In this document: piece by piece, positions 50,830 to 58,431 of the stretch
Numbering within the stretch: position 1 is the first letter of the stretch
Layout: every line of letters starts with the position of its first letter
NCBI GenBank assembly: GCA_963712595.1
Contig: CAVQIM010000003.1
Coordinates: forward strand, 434,001-498,000
Source: VRUE01 sp963712595
GTDB lineage: Bacteria > Actinomycetota > Thermoleophilia > Solirubrobacterales > 70-9
Direction: 5' to 3'
DNA: 64,000 bases
Translations under genes and position numbers: made by a program
The notes under the pieces: model-generated
Seen by the model: only the letters and a program-made list of their open reading frames with translations
What the model was told of the DNA's origin: nothing
Database searches by the model: none

Positions 50830-51914
50830 TACGAATGCTCCGCTTCCCACCTGGCGTAGTCGTCGGTGAAGTAGTGGAGGCGAATCTTCTTGTACTCGGT
50901 CGAGGAGTAGAGGGTGGCGCGGTCGTCGGGACCCATCCCACACTCCTGCGCGATCGAGTCGAGGATCGCGTCGCACTCCTCCTTCGAGCGGCCGTGGGCC
51001 ATGGTGAAGACGCTGTAGGGCCAGTCCTCATATGTCGGGCGCTGGTAGCAGTGCGAGATGCCGCGGAAGGAGGCCATGCGACGGCCCGTCTCCATGATCT
51101 CCTCCTCCGGCACCTTCCAGACCCCCATGCCATTGGCCGAGAAGCCGGCGCGGCGGTGGAAGAGGATCGCCGCCACCCGGCGCAGCAGCTTGCGGTCGAT
51201 CATCCCGCGCAGGTGCCCGAGCAGCTCCTCGCAGGTCATCCCCAGCTCGGCGGCGGCCGCGTCGTAGGGCCGCTCGACCGGCTCCATCGGCCCCTGCAGG
51301 GTGCGGATCACGGCGATGTCGCGCTCGTCATAGGGCTGCGGCTCCAGCTCGCGCGGGGGGGCGGCGTCCGCGGCGGCGGCGAGGGCGTCGGTGCCCTTCT
51401 CCATCTCCAGGTTCATGTTGATCTTGAACAGGGTCAGAGTGGGCAGCTGGCGCATCGACTCGGCGCCGGTCTCGCGCATCAGCACGTCGAGCGTGCCGGC
51501 CAGGCCCAGCTCCGAGTCCGGCGGGGTGGCGATCGTGAACCAGAGGTTGAAGTCGTGCGTGCGCAGGTAGTTGTGGGAGACGCCGGGATGCGAGTTGACG
51601 ATCCGGGCCGCGCGCTGGGGGTGCTCGGAGTCGACCTTGGCCGCGACCAGCATCGACTCGTAGCCGAGGGCGCGGGTGTCGAAGATCGGGGTTATCTCGC
51701 GGATGATCCGCTCGTCGAGCAGGCGCCGGGTGCGGGCGAGGACGTCGTCCAGCTCCAGCTCTGCCTCGGAGGCGATCAGGGCGAACGGCTCGCGATCGAG
51801 CGGGAAGCTCGACTGCAACAGGTTCATTAGGCGCTTGTCGGACTCGTCGAGCGCGATCGCGGCGCCGTCCTTGCGGCTGCGCGCCTTCGACTGTGGAACC
51901 TTCACCGAAGCCAT
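50829..51914 (-). CDS. Fused AhbA-AhbB-like siroheme decarboxylase (Lrp/AsnC superfamily)
   Basis: A 361-aa protein made of two Lrp/AsnC-like units, about residues 22-165 and 190-350. Each has a winged helix and a ferredoxin-like domain. The second domains carry GVSHNYLRTHDFNLWFTIA and GISHCYQRPTYEDWPYSVFTMAHG, the pattern of siroheme decarboxylases AhbA/AhbB and NirDLGH, which remove acetate carboxyls on the siroheme-to-haem or haem d1 routes. Position between hemB and hemL supports a tetrapyrrole role. It is a fusion of what are usually two subunits. A transcription factor role is less likely. An AGGAGG site precedes ATG 51914; it overlaps hemB by 13 nt. Confidence 0.85.
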   Translation of the reverse strand: MASVKVPQSKARSRKDGAAIALDESDKRLMNLLQSSFPLDREPFALIASEAELELDDVLARTRRLLDERIIREITPIFDTRALGYESMLVAAKVDSEHPQRAARIVNSHPGVSHNYLRTHDFNLWFTIATPPDSELGLAGTLDVLMRETGAESMRQLPTLTLFKINMNLEMEKGTDALAAAADAAPPRELEPQPYDERDIAVIRTLQGPMEPVERPYDAAAAELGMTCEELLGHLRGMIDRKLLRRVAAILFHRRAGFSANGMGVWKVPEEEIMETGRRMASFRGISHCYQRPTYEDWPYSVFTMAHGRSKEECDAILDSIAQECGMGPDDRATLYSSTEYKKIRLHYFTDDYARWEAEHS

Positions 51915-52873
51915 CCCGCCGCCTCCTTCGCGTAGTAGGTGACGATCGCGTCGGCACCGGCCCGGCGGATCGAGGTCAGCGTCTCCAGCACCGCGGCGCG
52001 CTCGTCGATCCAGCCCTGCTCGGCCGCCGCCTTCAGCATCGAGTACTCGCCAGAGACGTGGTAGGCGGCGAGCGGAGCACCGGTCGCCGCCTTGACCTGG
52101 CGCACCACGTCGAGGTACGGGGTTGCGGGCTTGACCATCAGCATGTCCGCCCCCTCCTCCAAGTCCAGCTCGGCCTCCCGAACCGCTTCGGCCGCGTTGG
52201 CCGGATCCATCTGGTAGCCGCGGCGGTCGCCAAACTCGGGCGTCGACTCGGCGGCCTCGCGGAAGGGCCCGTAGAAGGCGGAGGCGTACTTGGCGCTGTA
52301 GGCGACGATCGGCACCCCGGGGTGGCCCTCCTCGTTGAGCTGGTGGCGGATCGTGCCGACCCGGCCGTCCATCATGTCGCTGGGCGCGACCGCATCGGCA
52401 CCGGCCTCGGCGTGGGAGATCGCCGTCTTCGCCAGCAGCTCGACCGTGATGTCGTTGTCGACCTCGCCGTCGCGGACGAAGCCGCAGTGTCCGTGCGAGG
52501 TGTACTCGCAGAGGCAGACGTCGGTGATCACGGTCAGCTCGGGATGGGCCTCCTTCAAGGCCCGCACCGCCATCTGGACCACGCCCTCGGCGTCGTAGGC
52601 GCCGGATCCGGACTCGTCCTTGCTCGAGGGGACGCCGAAGAGGAGGACCGTGCCGATCCCGGCGGCGGCGATCTCGGTCGCCTCGGCGACCAGCTCGGAG
52701 ATCGAGAAGCGCTCGATGCCGGGCATCGACTCGACTTCCTCGCGGACGTTCTCGCCGGCGACGACGAAGAGGGGCTGGATCAGGTCGGCCGGCGAGAGGG
52801 TCGTCTCGCGGACCAGGGAGCGCAGGGCCTCGGTGCGGCGCAGGCGGCGCAGGCGGGTGGCGGGGAAGGGCAC
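51902..52873 (-). CDS. hemB: Delta-aminolevulinic acid dehydratase (porphobilinogen synthase)
   Basis: A 323-aa HemB. The zinc-type metal site is DVCLCEYTSHGHCGFV, with three cysteines. Active-site lysines lie in VAYSAKYASAFYGPFREA and MLMVKPATPYLDVVR. YQMDPANAAEAVREAELD is also diagnostic. It condenses two 5-aminolevulinate molecules to porphobilinogen. GTG start without a clear ribosome site. A family 2 repeat occupies the leader in the sense orientation. Confidence 0.95.
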   Translation of the reverse strand: MPFPATRLRRLRRTEALRSLVRETTLSPADLIQPLFVVAGENVREEVESMPGIERFSISELVAEATEIAAAGIGTVLLFGVPSSKDESGSGAYDAEGVVQMAVRALKEAHPELTVITDVCLCEYTSHGHCGFVRDGEVDNDITVELLAKTAISHAEAGADAVAPSDMMDGRVGTIRHQLNEEGHPGVPIVAYSAKYASAFYGPFREAAESTPEFGDRRGYQMDPANAAEAVREAELDLEEGADMLMVKPATPYLDVVRQVKAATGAPLAAYHVSGEYSMLKAAAEQGWIDERAAVLETLTSIRRAGADAIVTYYAKEAAGWLR

Positions 52874-52895
52874 GGGTCGATTCTAGGGTTGTTGG

Positions 52896-52997
52896 CGCGG
52901 CGGGTCCTGTCACCGAATGGGAGCCCACCACCCCGCTGCGGTGGCGGCTCCGCCGCCTCCTCGGGAGTGGTCCCCCCATTCGGCGCCACCCCCCGCG
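52896..52997 (-). repeat. Structured intergenic repeat family 2, copy 2 (hemB leader)
   Basis: Plus-strand coordinates of the stems: CGCGGCGGG/CCCCCCGCG (52896-52904 with 52989-52997, 8 of 9) and CCGAATGGG/CCCATTCGG (52913-52921 with 52975-52983). Relative to the 28224 copy the second stem has swapped a C-G for a G-C pair, and the third stem (ACCACTCC/GGGGTGGT) has gained a G-U pair. The GTGACAGGA block and central hairpin are unchanged. It ends about 22 nt before the hemB start. Confidence 0.8.
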
Positions 52998-53075
52998 AGA
53001 AACCGCCCAGCAGCGCGCCCTCACTCAAGCCGTGCCTAACAGACCCCCGCGGGCGTGACGGGTAGCGTTGCGCAG

Positions 53076-53819
53076 ATGGACGCGGGGACCCGGACGGAGG
53101 CGGCGGCCGTACTCGAGGCGCGGAAGCTTGTCCGGCGCTACGGCAGCCGGGAAGCGTTGCGGGGTGTGGATTTCGAAGCCTCGGCTGGGGAGCTGGTGGC
53201 TGTGATTGGCCCCAACGGTGCTGGCAAGACCACACTGTTGTCGATCCTTGCTGGGATCTCCAAGGCGGACGAGGGTGAGGTTCATGTGCCTCAGGGGGAG
53301 GTTGGGTGGGTGCCGCAGCAGGCGGCGCTCTACCGGCGCTTGACGGTCGAGGAGAACCTGTTGCTCTTTGCGCGGCTGGAGGGGCGGGACGATCCGCGTG
53401 GGTCGGCCGAGGAGATGTTGGAGCTGACGGGGTTGGGGGAGCGGCGGGGGGAGATCGTCGCCAGGCTCTCGGGGGGCAACCAGCAGCGGATCAACATCGC
53501 GATCGGGCTGCTCTCGCAGCCCTCGGTGCTGCTGCTCGACGAGCCCAGCGTCGGGCTCGACCCGCGGCAGCGGGCGCGGCTTTGGGAGTTCGTCTCGGCG
53601 CTCGCCTCGACCCATGGCACCACCGTGATCTTCTCCACCCACGACATCCAGGAGGCCGAGCGCTACGGCGGGCGCCTGCTCGTCCTCGCCGACGGCGAGG
53701 CGCTCTTCGACGGCTCCCCCGACGGGCTGCGCGAGGCGGTGCGCCGGGAGGCGCCCGAGGCTGCCGATCAGGACTTCGAGACCGCCTTCGTCGCCTTCCT
53801 CCACCACCGGGGGCACTAG
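53076..53819 (+). CDS. ABC transporter ATP-binding protein
   Basis: About 247 aa. Walker A IGPNGAGKTTLLSIL near residue 40, Q-loop VPQQAALY, signature ARLSGGNQQRINIAIGL, Walker B VLLLDEPSVGLD and switch FSTHDIQEAERYGG. It pairs with the ABC-2 permease at 53883. ATG 53076 is preferred because TAGCGT (53063-53068) lies 7 nt upstream as a -10 box for a leaderless start; GTG 53055 would add 7 residues but lies upstream of that box. Confidence 0.92.
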   Translation: MDAGTRTEAAAVLEARKLVRRYGSREALRGVDFEASAGELVAVIGPNGAGKTTLLSILAGISKADEGEVHVPQGEVGWVPQQAALYRRLTVEENLLLFARLEGRDDPRGSAEEMLELTGLGERRGEIVARLSGGNQQRINIAIGLLSQPSVLLLDEPSVGLDPRQRARLWEFVSALASTHGTTVIFSTHDIQEAERYGGRLLVLADGEALFDGSPDGLREAVRREAPEAADQDFETAFVAFLHHRGH

Positions 53820-53882
53820 CGAGACCGTGCGGAGGGAGCGTGCATATCTGATTCTTCGCGACCGGAGCACGGGCGAAGCCCT

Positions 53883-55241
53883 ATGAAGGCGCGCTGGCTG
53901 CTGCTCAAGGACCTGCAGATCCTGCGACGGTCGCCCCTGCAGGCCTTCCTCCTGATTGCCTACCCGGTCCTGATCGCGGTCCTGGTCGGCTTCGCGATCT
54001 CGCGCTCGCCGGAGAAGCCCCGCATCGCCTTCCTCAACGAGGTTCCAAGCGACGCCCGGGTCAGCGTCGGCACCAGCCAGCTGCCGAAGATCGGCGTCGA
54101 CGACCGGATCTGCGGACGGGTCGAGTGCATCGACGTCAAGACCCGCTCCGAGGCGGTCGACGAGGTCCGCTCCGGCGACGTGCTCGCGGCGCTGATTCTG
54201 CCCGCGGACCTGGTCGACCGGATCAACTCGCTCTCGACGCCGAGCCCCAGCACCCCGCGGGTGGAGGTGATCGTCAACGAGGAGGATCCGGTCAAGGCGC
54301 GCCTGGTCAACGACCGGATCGACTCGCTGCTCGCCCAGGCGAACCTCGTGATCGCGCGGCGGATCGCTGCCGAAGGCGGCAAATTCATGGGCTACGTCCT
54401 CAACGGCGGCCAGTTCAGCGTTCTCGGCCAGACGATCCCGATCCTCGGACTGCGCAACAGCAGCCGCATCCTGCGATCGCTGCGCCCCGCCCTCCCCCCC
54501 GGCCCGCTGCGCGACTCGATCGACCAGGTGCTCCAGTTCACCACGCTGACGCGAGACAACCTCGGCACGGCGGCGCTGCTGCTCACCCGCCTGACGCAAC
54601 CGATCGCCGTCGACAAGGAGGTCGTCAACGCCTCCACGCCGCCGCTCGAAGTCTTCGCGATCTCCGTCGCCGCGACCTTCACCCTCGCCTTCGTCACCAT
54701 CCTCTTGGTCGCCGGCTCACTCGCGCTCGAGCGCGAGGAGAACGCCTTCCCTCGCCTCACCCGGGGCCTGGTCTCGCGCTCGGCGCTGCTCGGCGAGAAG
54801 GTCGCGCTCGGGGTCGTGGTCGGCCTGCTGGTCACCGTGCTGATGCTGGCCGGCCTCGCCCTCTTCGTGCCGCTGCACTGGGGTCGCTTCGCGCTCTGGC
54901 TGCTGGCGATCGTCTCCGGTGGAGCGGCGCTCGGGGCGGCTGGGGCGGCGCTCGGGGCGGCGGCGCGCGAGGTCCGCGCGGTCTCGCTGCTCGCCTTCAT
55001 GGTGACGTTGCCGCTCGCCTTCCTCTCGCTGATCCCCTCGGGCACGGTGGGATCGGGTCTCTATGGCGCGATCAAGCTGATCTCCGCTCTCTTCCCCTTC
55101 AAGCCGGCACTGCAGGCGATGACCGCCGCGCTCGACCCAGCCGGGCCGAGCATGGGAGCCGCGCTCGGACATCTGGCGATCCTGATCGTCGCCTACGGCC
55201 TGCTGGCCCGCTTCGCCCTGCGCCGTTTCTCCTCGGTCTGA
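53883..55241 (+). CDS. ABC-2 type permease with large extracytoplasmic domain
   Basis: A 452-aa permease: one TM near residues 20-38 (AFLLIAYPVLIAVLVGFAI), an extracytoplasmic domain of about 210 residues, and five TM segments from residue 255 on (VFAISVAATFTLAFVTILLVAGSLALEREENAFPRL, VALGVVVGLLVTVLMLAGLALFV, MVTLPLAFLSLIP). This matches the ABC2_membrane_3 / YhgE-like exporters. It follows its ATPase by 63 bp. Substrate unknown. Confidence 0.9.
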   Translation: MKARWLLLKDLQILRRSPLQAFLLIAYPVLIAVLVGFAISRSPEKPRIAFLNEVPSDARVSVGTSQLPKIGVDDRICGRVECIDVKTRSEAVDEVRSGDVLAALILPADLVDRINSLSTPSPSTPRVEVIVNEEDPVKARLVNDRIDSLLAQANLVIARRIAAEGGKFMGYVLNGGQFSVLGQTIPILGLRNSSRILRSLRPALPPGPLRDSIDQVLQFTTLTRDNLGTAALLLTRLTQPIAVDKEVVNASTPPLEVFAISVAATFTLAFVTILLVAGSLALEREENAFPRLTRGLVSRSALLGEKVALGVVVGLLVTVLMLAGLALFVPLHWGRFALWLLAIVSGGAALGAAGAALGAAAREVRAVSLLAFMVTLPLAFLSLIPSGTVGSGLYGAIKLISALFPFKPALQAMTAALDPAGPSMGAALGHLAILIVAYGLLARFALRRFSSV

Positions 55242-55257
55242 GCGAGCGGGCGCTTGC

Positions 55258-55971
55258 TCAGCGCTGGCAACTCGCCTCGGAGTGGAACTCGTGCGGCGCG
55301 TGCCAGCGGTCTCCCTGACTGCCGGGCGACTGGGGAGAGCGGCCCTCGCCGGTCGAGTTGCCCCAGCGCCCGGGCCACTTCGCCCAAATGCCGAACTCGC
55401 GCCACTCGATCGAGTCGAGGACCTCGCCGTCGCCGTCGCCGATATCGCCGATCTCCGGCAGCTGCTCGACCGGGGTGAAGTAGTTGGCGTGCGATCCCAG
55501 CGCCGGGTACACGACCGGGCGCCCATCGCGCAGCTCCACGTCCCACCACATTCGCGAACCGCCCGAGTGGTGCTGGGAGCAGGTCACGCAGACCGGAAGA
55601 GTGCCGGCGTAGCCGACCTGGACGAACTCCCAGTCCCCCTCGTGCTCGCCGGTGACGAAGACGCGCTTCGGGTTGTAGAGGTACCAGAGCCAGTACTGGA
55701 CCCACTTCAGGCCAGCCCCCGCGACGACCCGCCGGTAGGCGACGTTGCGCAGGTCAGCCGGCAGAGCGGCTTCCCCCTTGCGCGGATCGGGCGGCAGGTT
55801 CATCCGCCCGCCGCGCGCCGGCAGGGAGTCGAGCTTCGCCTTCCCCCCGCTGCTGCCGTCGGGCAGGATCAACGTCGCTCCGAGCGCTTCGACGCTCTCG
55901 ACCGCAACCGGCTTGAACCCCTCACGGGAGTCGAGGACGAAGATCGGCTCGCGGCCGCTGTCGAGGGCCAT
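55258..55971 (-). CDS. Vps62-like (DUF946-related) protein
   Basis: A 237-aa protein with the pattern GEHEGDWEFVQVGY, VTCSQHHSGGSRMWWDVELRDGRPVVYPALGSHANYF and a tryptophan-rich end (IWAKWPGRWGNSTGEGRSPQSPG). This combination is seen in Vps62-related proteins of fungi, plants and some bacteria; the His residues (HEGDWE, QHHSGG, GSHANY) may form a metal or catalytic site. Biochemical function is not established. No signal peptide is evident. It converges on the ABC permease with a 16-bp gap. Confidence 0.7.
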   Translation of the reverse strand: MALDSGREPIFVLDSREGFKPVAVESVEALGATLILPDGSSGGKAKLDSLPARGGRMNLPPDPRKGEAALPADLRNVAYRRVVAGAGLKWVQYWLWYLYNPKRVFVTGEHEGDWEFVQVGYAGTLPVCVTCSQHHSGGSRMWWDVELRDGRPVVYPALGSHANYFTPVEQLPEIGDIGDGDGEVLDSIEWREFGIWAKWPGRWGNSTGEGRSPQSPGSQGDRWHAPHEFHSEASCQR

Positions 55972-56011
55972 GCGCGATGAAAACCTACATCGCGGATAGG
56001 GTCACCTGACC

Positions 56012-56785
56012 ATGAAGGTCCTCTTCATCGGCGACGTGGTTGGCGGGCCGGGACGGCGCGGTCTCGAGGCGGCGATGCCGGAGCTGCGGGAGCGGTACGC
56101 GCCGGAGCTGGTCGTCGTCAACGGCGAGAACTCGGCGGGCGGCATCGGGATCACCGAGAAGACCGCCGAGGCTCTCTTCGCCGCCGGCGCCGGGGCGATC
56201 ACCACCGGCAACCACGTCTACCGGCATCGCGAGGTCTACGGCTACCTCAACCGCAACGAGCGGGTGGTGCGGCCGGCCAACTACCCCTATGCCAATCCGG
56301 GCCGCGGGTACACCGTCGTCGAGGCCGGGGGGCGGCGCGTCGGCGTGATCAACCTCAGCGGGGCGGTCGGGCTCAGGGTCGCCCGCTCGCCCTTCCACGA
56401 GGTCGACAGCATCCTCGAGAAGATCGAGTGCGATTTTACGATCATCGACTTCCACGCCGAGGTGACCAGCGAGAAGGTGGCGATGGGCTGGCACCTGGAC
56501 GGACGGGTCGCAGCGGTGTTCGGCACGCACACGCATGTGCCGACTGCAGATGCGCGGGTCCTGCCGCAGGGGACCGCCTTCATCTCCGACGTGGGGATGA
56601 CCGGGTCGCGGACCAGTGTGCTGGGGGTCAGGCCGGAGCTGGTGCTGGAGTCGATGATCACTCAGATGCCGGTGAAGTTCGAGACGGCCGATGAGGACGT
56701 TTGGGTGATGGGGGCGGTCGTCGACGTGAATGATGCGGGGATGGCTGATTCCATCGAGGCGGTGATGGTGCCCGCTCCTGTTTGA
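56012..56785 (+). CDS. YmdB-family metallophosphoesterase (cyclic-nucleotide phosphodiesterase type)
   Basis: A 257-aa protein of the TIGR00282/YmdB family: MKVLFIGDVVGGPGRRG, VVVNGENSAGGIGIT, ITTGNHVYRHREV (usually TxGNHxWD), IDFHAEVTSEKVAMGWHLDGRVAAVFGTHTHVPTADARVLPQGTAFISDVGMTGS. These dimetal enzymes hydrolyse 2',3'- or 3',5'-cyclic nucleotides and affect biofilm and stress in Bacillus. A TAGGGT box lies 9 nt before the ATG. It is transcribed alone toward a family 3 repeat. Confidence 0.93.
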   Translation: MKVLFIGDVVGGPGRRGLEAAMPELRERYAPELVVVNGENSAGGIGITEKTAEALFAAGAGAITTGNHVYRHREVYGYLNRNERVVRPANYPYANPGRGYTVVEAGGRRVGVINLSGAVGLRVARSPFHEVDSILEKIECDFTIIDFHAEVTSEKVAMGWHLDGRVAAVFGTHTHVPTADARVLPQGTAFISDVGMTGSRTSVLGVRPELVLESMITQMPVKFETADEDVWVMGAVVDVNDAGMADSIEAVMVPAPV

Positions 56786-56800
56786 CTTCGGGGCGGGAAT

Positions 56801-56913
56801 GGAGGATCCGGCACTCCTCCTCACTCAACATTTTCCGCCTCTAAGTAGGGCCGCTCTCGCTGAGGGGTCAGGGCGGAAAAGTACAAGCCGTTCGGAGGAG
56901 TGCCGGATCCTCC
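56801..56913 (-). repeat. Structured repeat family 3, copy 3 (overlaps the end of a coding gene)
   Basis: Outer stem of 20 perfect pairs (56801-56820 with 56894-56913). Inner stem TTTTCCGCC/GGCGGAAAA (56831-56839 with 56872-56880). Read on the minus strand it has the family blocks GGCTTGTACTTTT and GTTGAG. The 3' end of the 56821-58431 gene, including its stop codon, lies inside the element, so about 30 C-terminal residues of that protein come from the repeat. Confidence 0.8.
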
Positions 56914-58431
56914 TTGCAGGGATGTCATTGCTATGAGGAGGAGCGGGTAGAACCAGACTATGTAGAGGTAGAACCAGTGGTGCATGGTTAGCTGGATGCC
57001 GATCAGGAGGGCTGCGCCCAACGCTGCTACTTGGGGAAGCTGCTTCTCCTTGGGGCGGAAAGCGAGGGCTAGGGCGAGTAGGGCGACTGCGATGAGGATC
57101 CCTATGCGTAGGGGTTCCAGGGATGGGGCTTGGCCCCAGATGCTGAAGGGTGAATCTCGGCCGGACTGGTAGGCGATCGTGCGGTCGTAGAAAGTGTGGA
57201 GGCCTGGGTCGATTGCGGGCCAGAGGATTACGGTGGCGGTCGTGGCGGCGAGGGCGAGGGTGAAGCGCCAGCGCTTGGCTCCGTAGGTGGCGAGCATTGG
57301 CAATAGGACCACGGGGGCGAACTTGGTGAATGTGGCCAATGCCGCCATCGCACCTCTCGCTGCCGGCCGTGCCAGGACTAGGAAGGTGGCAACGAGGAAC
57401 ATCGCCACCAGGGTGTCGTTCGAGTTGGAGAGGAGGGCGTAGGCGGTGTACGGGTAGGCGGCCCAGCCGAAGGCGAGGGTTGCGGCGAGCTTGTTGCCCT
57501 CGGGGCCGGGGCGGATGCGGCGGCCGAGGAGGATGAGGAGGGCGAAGGTGGCGAGGTCGAAGAAGACGGCGGCGCCGTGGGCCGCCGGGAGGTCGTCCCA
57601 GGTTCCCGACCAGGGCCAGATCCGCTCGAAGGGGACGTAGGAGTAGTAATTGACCGGGCCGTAGGTGTCTCCCTGCGAGACGTCCTCGGGGAAGTTGTCG
57701 TAGATCGGTTCGCCGTGGGCGATCCGGTCGGCACCGACCACGCTGGCGTAACCGACGTCGATCGCACCCGAGTCGGCGACGTTGAGGCCGACGCGAAAAC
57801 CGATCAGGAAGAGTGCGGCGACCAACAGCCAGGTGGCCGGCCAGATCGGCCTGATCCCCGAACCGCGGCCGCGTAGACCCGTCCACAGCGCCCTGCCGAA
57901 GAGGTAGAGCAAGGGCGCGTACTGGAGTGGAACCGAGACCCCGATCTCCGCCCGGTTGAAGAAGAGGTTGGAAACGCCAAAGCCAAGCAAGGCAAGCAGA
58001 TCGAGTGTGGCGAGCCGCCAGGGCCGTCTCCAGTCGATCAACCCGAGCAGGAAGAGGAGGCAGAGCGGCAGGAAGACGTACGGGGCGTTGAGCTTGTGGC
58101 CGAAGGCGCCGGAATATCCCCGGGCCATCTTCCAGGCGACCTGGTAGCCGGTCCAGGACTCGCGCACCAGCCCCGTGGTGGAGTCCACGACGACGAGCGC
58201 CACCTCCTCGTCACCGACGAAATAGCCAACCTCCCAGTTGCCATCGACCTCGTTGGCGCTGTGCGTCAACGCCCCGTTCTCTTCCCTCTCCTCGACCACC
58301 TTCGAATCGCGATTGGCGATCCGAACCGCCTCATCAGCTCCCACCTCCTGCGCGAAGGCGGCGGCAGGCCACAGCAGCGCTACGAGCAGAAGGGCGCACA
58401 GGACCGTCGCTCCCGCGGGCGCCCTATCCAT
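56821..58431 (-). CDS. Polytopic membrane protein, DUF2029/GT87-like glycosyltransferase
   Basis: A 536-aa membrane protein with a signal peptide, an N-terminal extracytoplasmic domain of about 85 residues (PepSY-like VGADEAVRIANRDSKVVEEREENGALTHS...GLVRESWTGYQVAWKMARGY) and about 10-12 TM helices. GEPIYDNFPEDVSQGDTYGPVNYYSYVPF, between TM helices, is the acidic DTYGPVNYY loop typical of C-type polyprenyl-phosphate-dependent glycosyltransferases. The last ~30 residues are encoded by a family 3 repeat and are probably not part of the fold. The start overlaps the upstream phosphatase stop (TGATG). Confidence 0.8.
   Translation of the reverse strand: MDRAPAGATVLCALLLVALLWPAAAFAQEVGADEAVRIANRDSKVVEEREENGALTHSANEVDGNWEVGYFVGDEEVALVVVDSTTGLVRESWTGYQVAWKMARGYSGAFGHKLNAPYVFLPLCLLFLLGLIDWRRPWRLATLDLLALLGFGVSNLFFNRAEIGVSVPLQYAPLLYLFGRALWTGLRGRGSGIRPIWPATWLLVAALFLIGFRVGLNVADSGAIDVGYASVVGADRIAHGEPIYDNFPEDVSQGDTYGPVNYYSYVPFERIWPWSGTWDDLPAAHGAAVFFDLATFALLILLGRRIRPGPEGNKLAATLAFGWAAYPYTAYALLSNSNDTLVAMFLVATFLVLARPAARGAMAALATFTKFAPVVLLPMLATYGAKRWRFTLALAATTATVILWPAIDPGLHTFYDRTIAYQSGRDSPFSIWGQAPSLEPLRIGILIAVALLALALAFRPKEKQLPQVAALGAALLIGIQLTMHHWFYLYIVWFYPLLLIAMTSLQGGSGTPPNGLYFSALTPQRERPYLEAENVE

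Noticed and set aside
50829..51914. Ordinary Lrp/AsnC transcription factor
   Set aside because: Duplicated architecture, siroheme-decarboxylase motifs and position between hemB and hemL favour a tetrapyrrole enzyme; regulation remains a secondary possibility.
51914..53024. A single 731-aa protein joining the AhbAB-like frame to upstream sequence
   Set aside because: The upstream part is antisense-frame reading of hemB and of a family 2 repeat; an AGGAGG site and ATG at 51914 define the real start.
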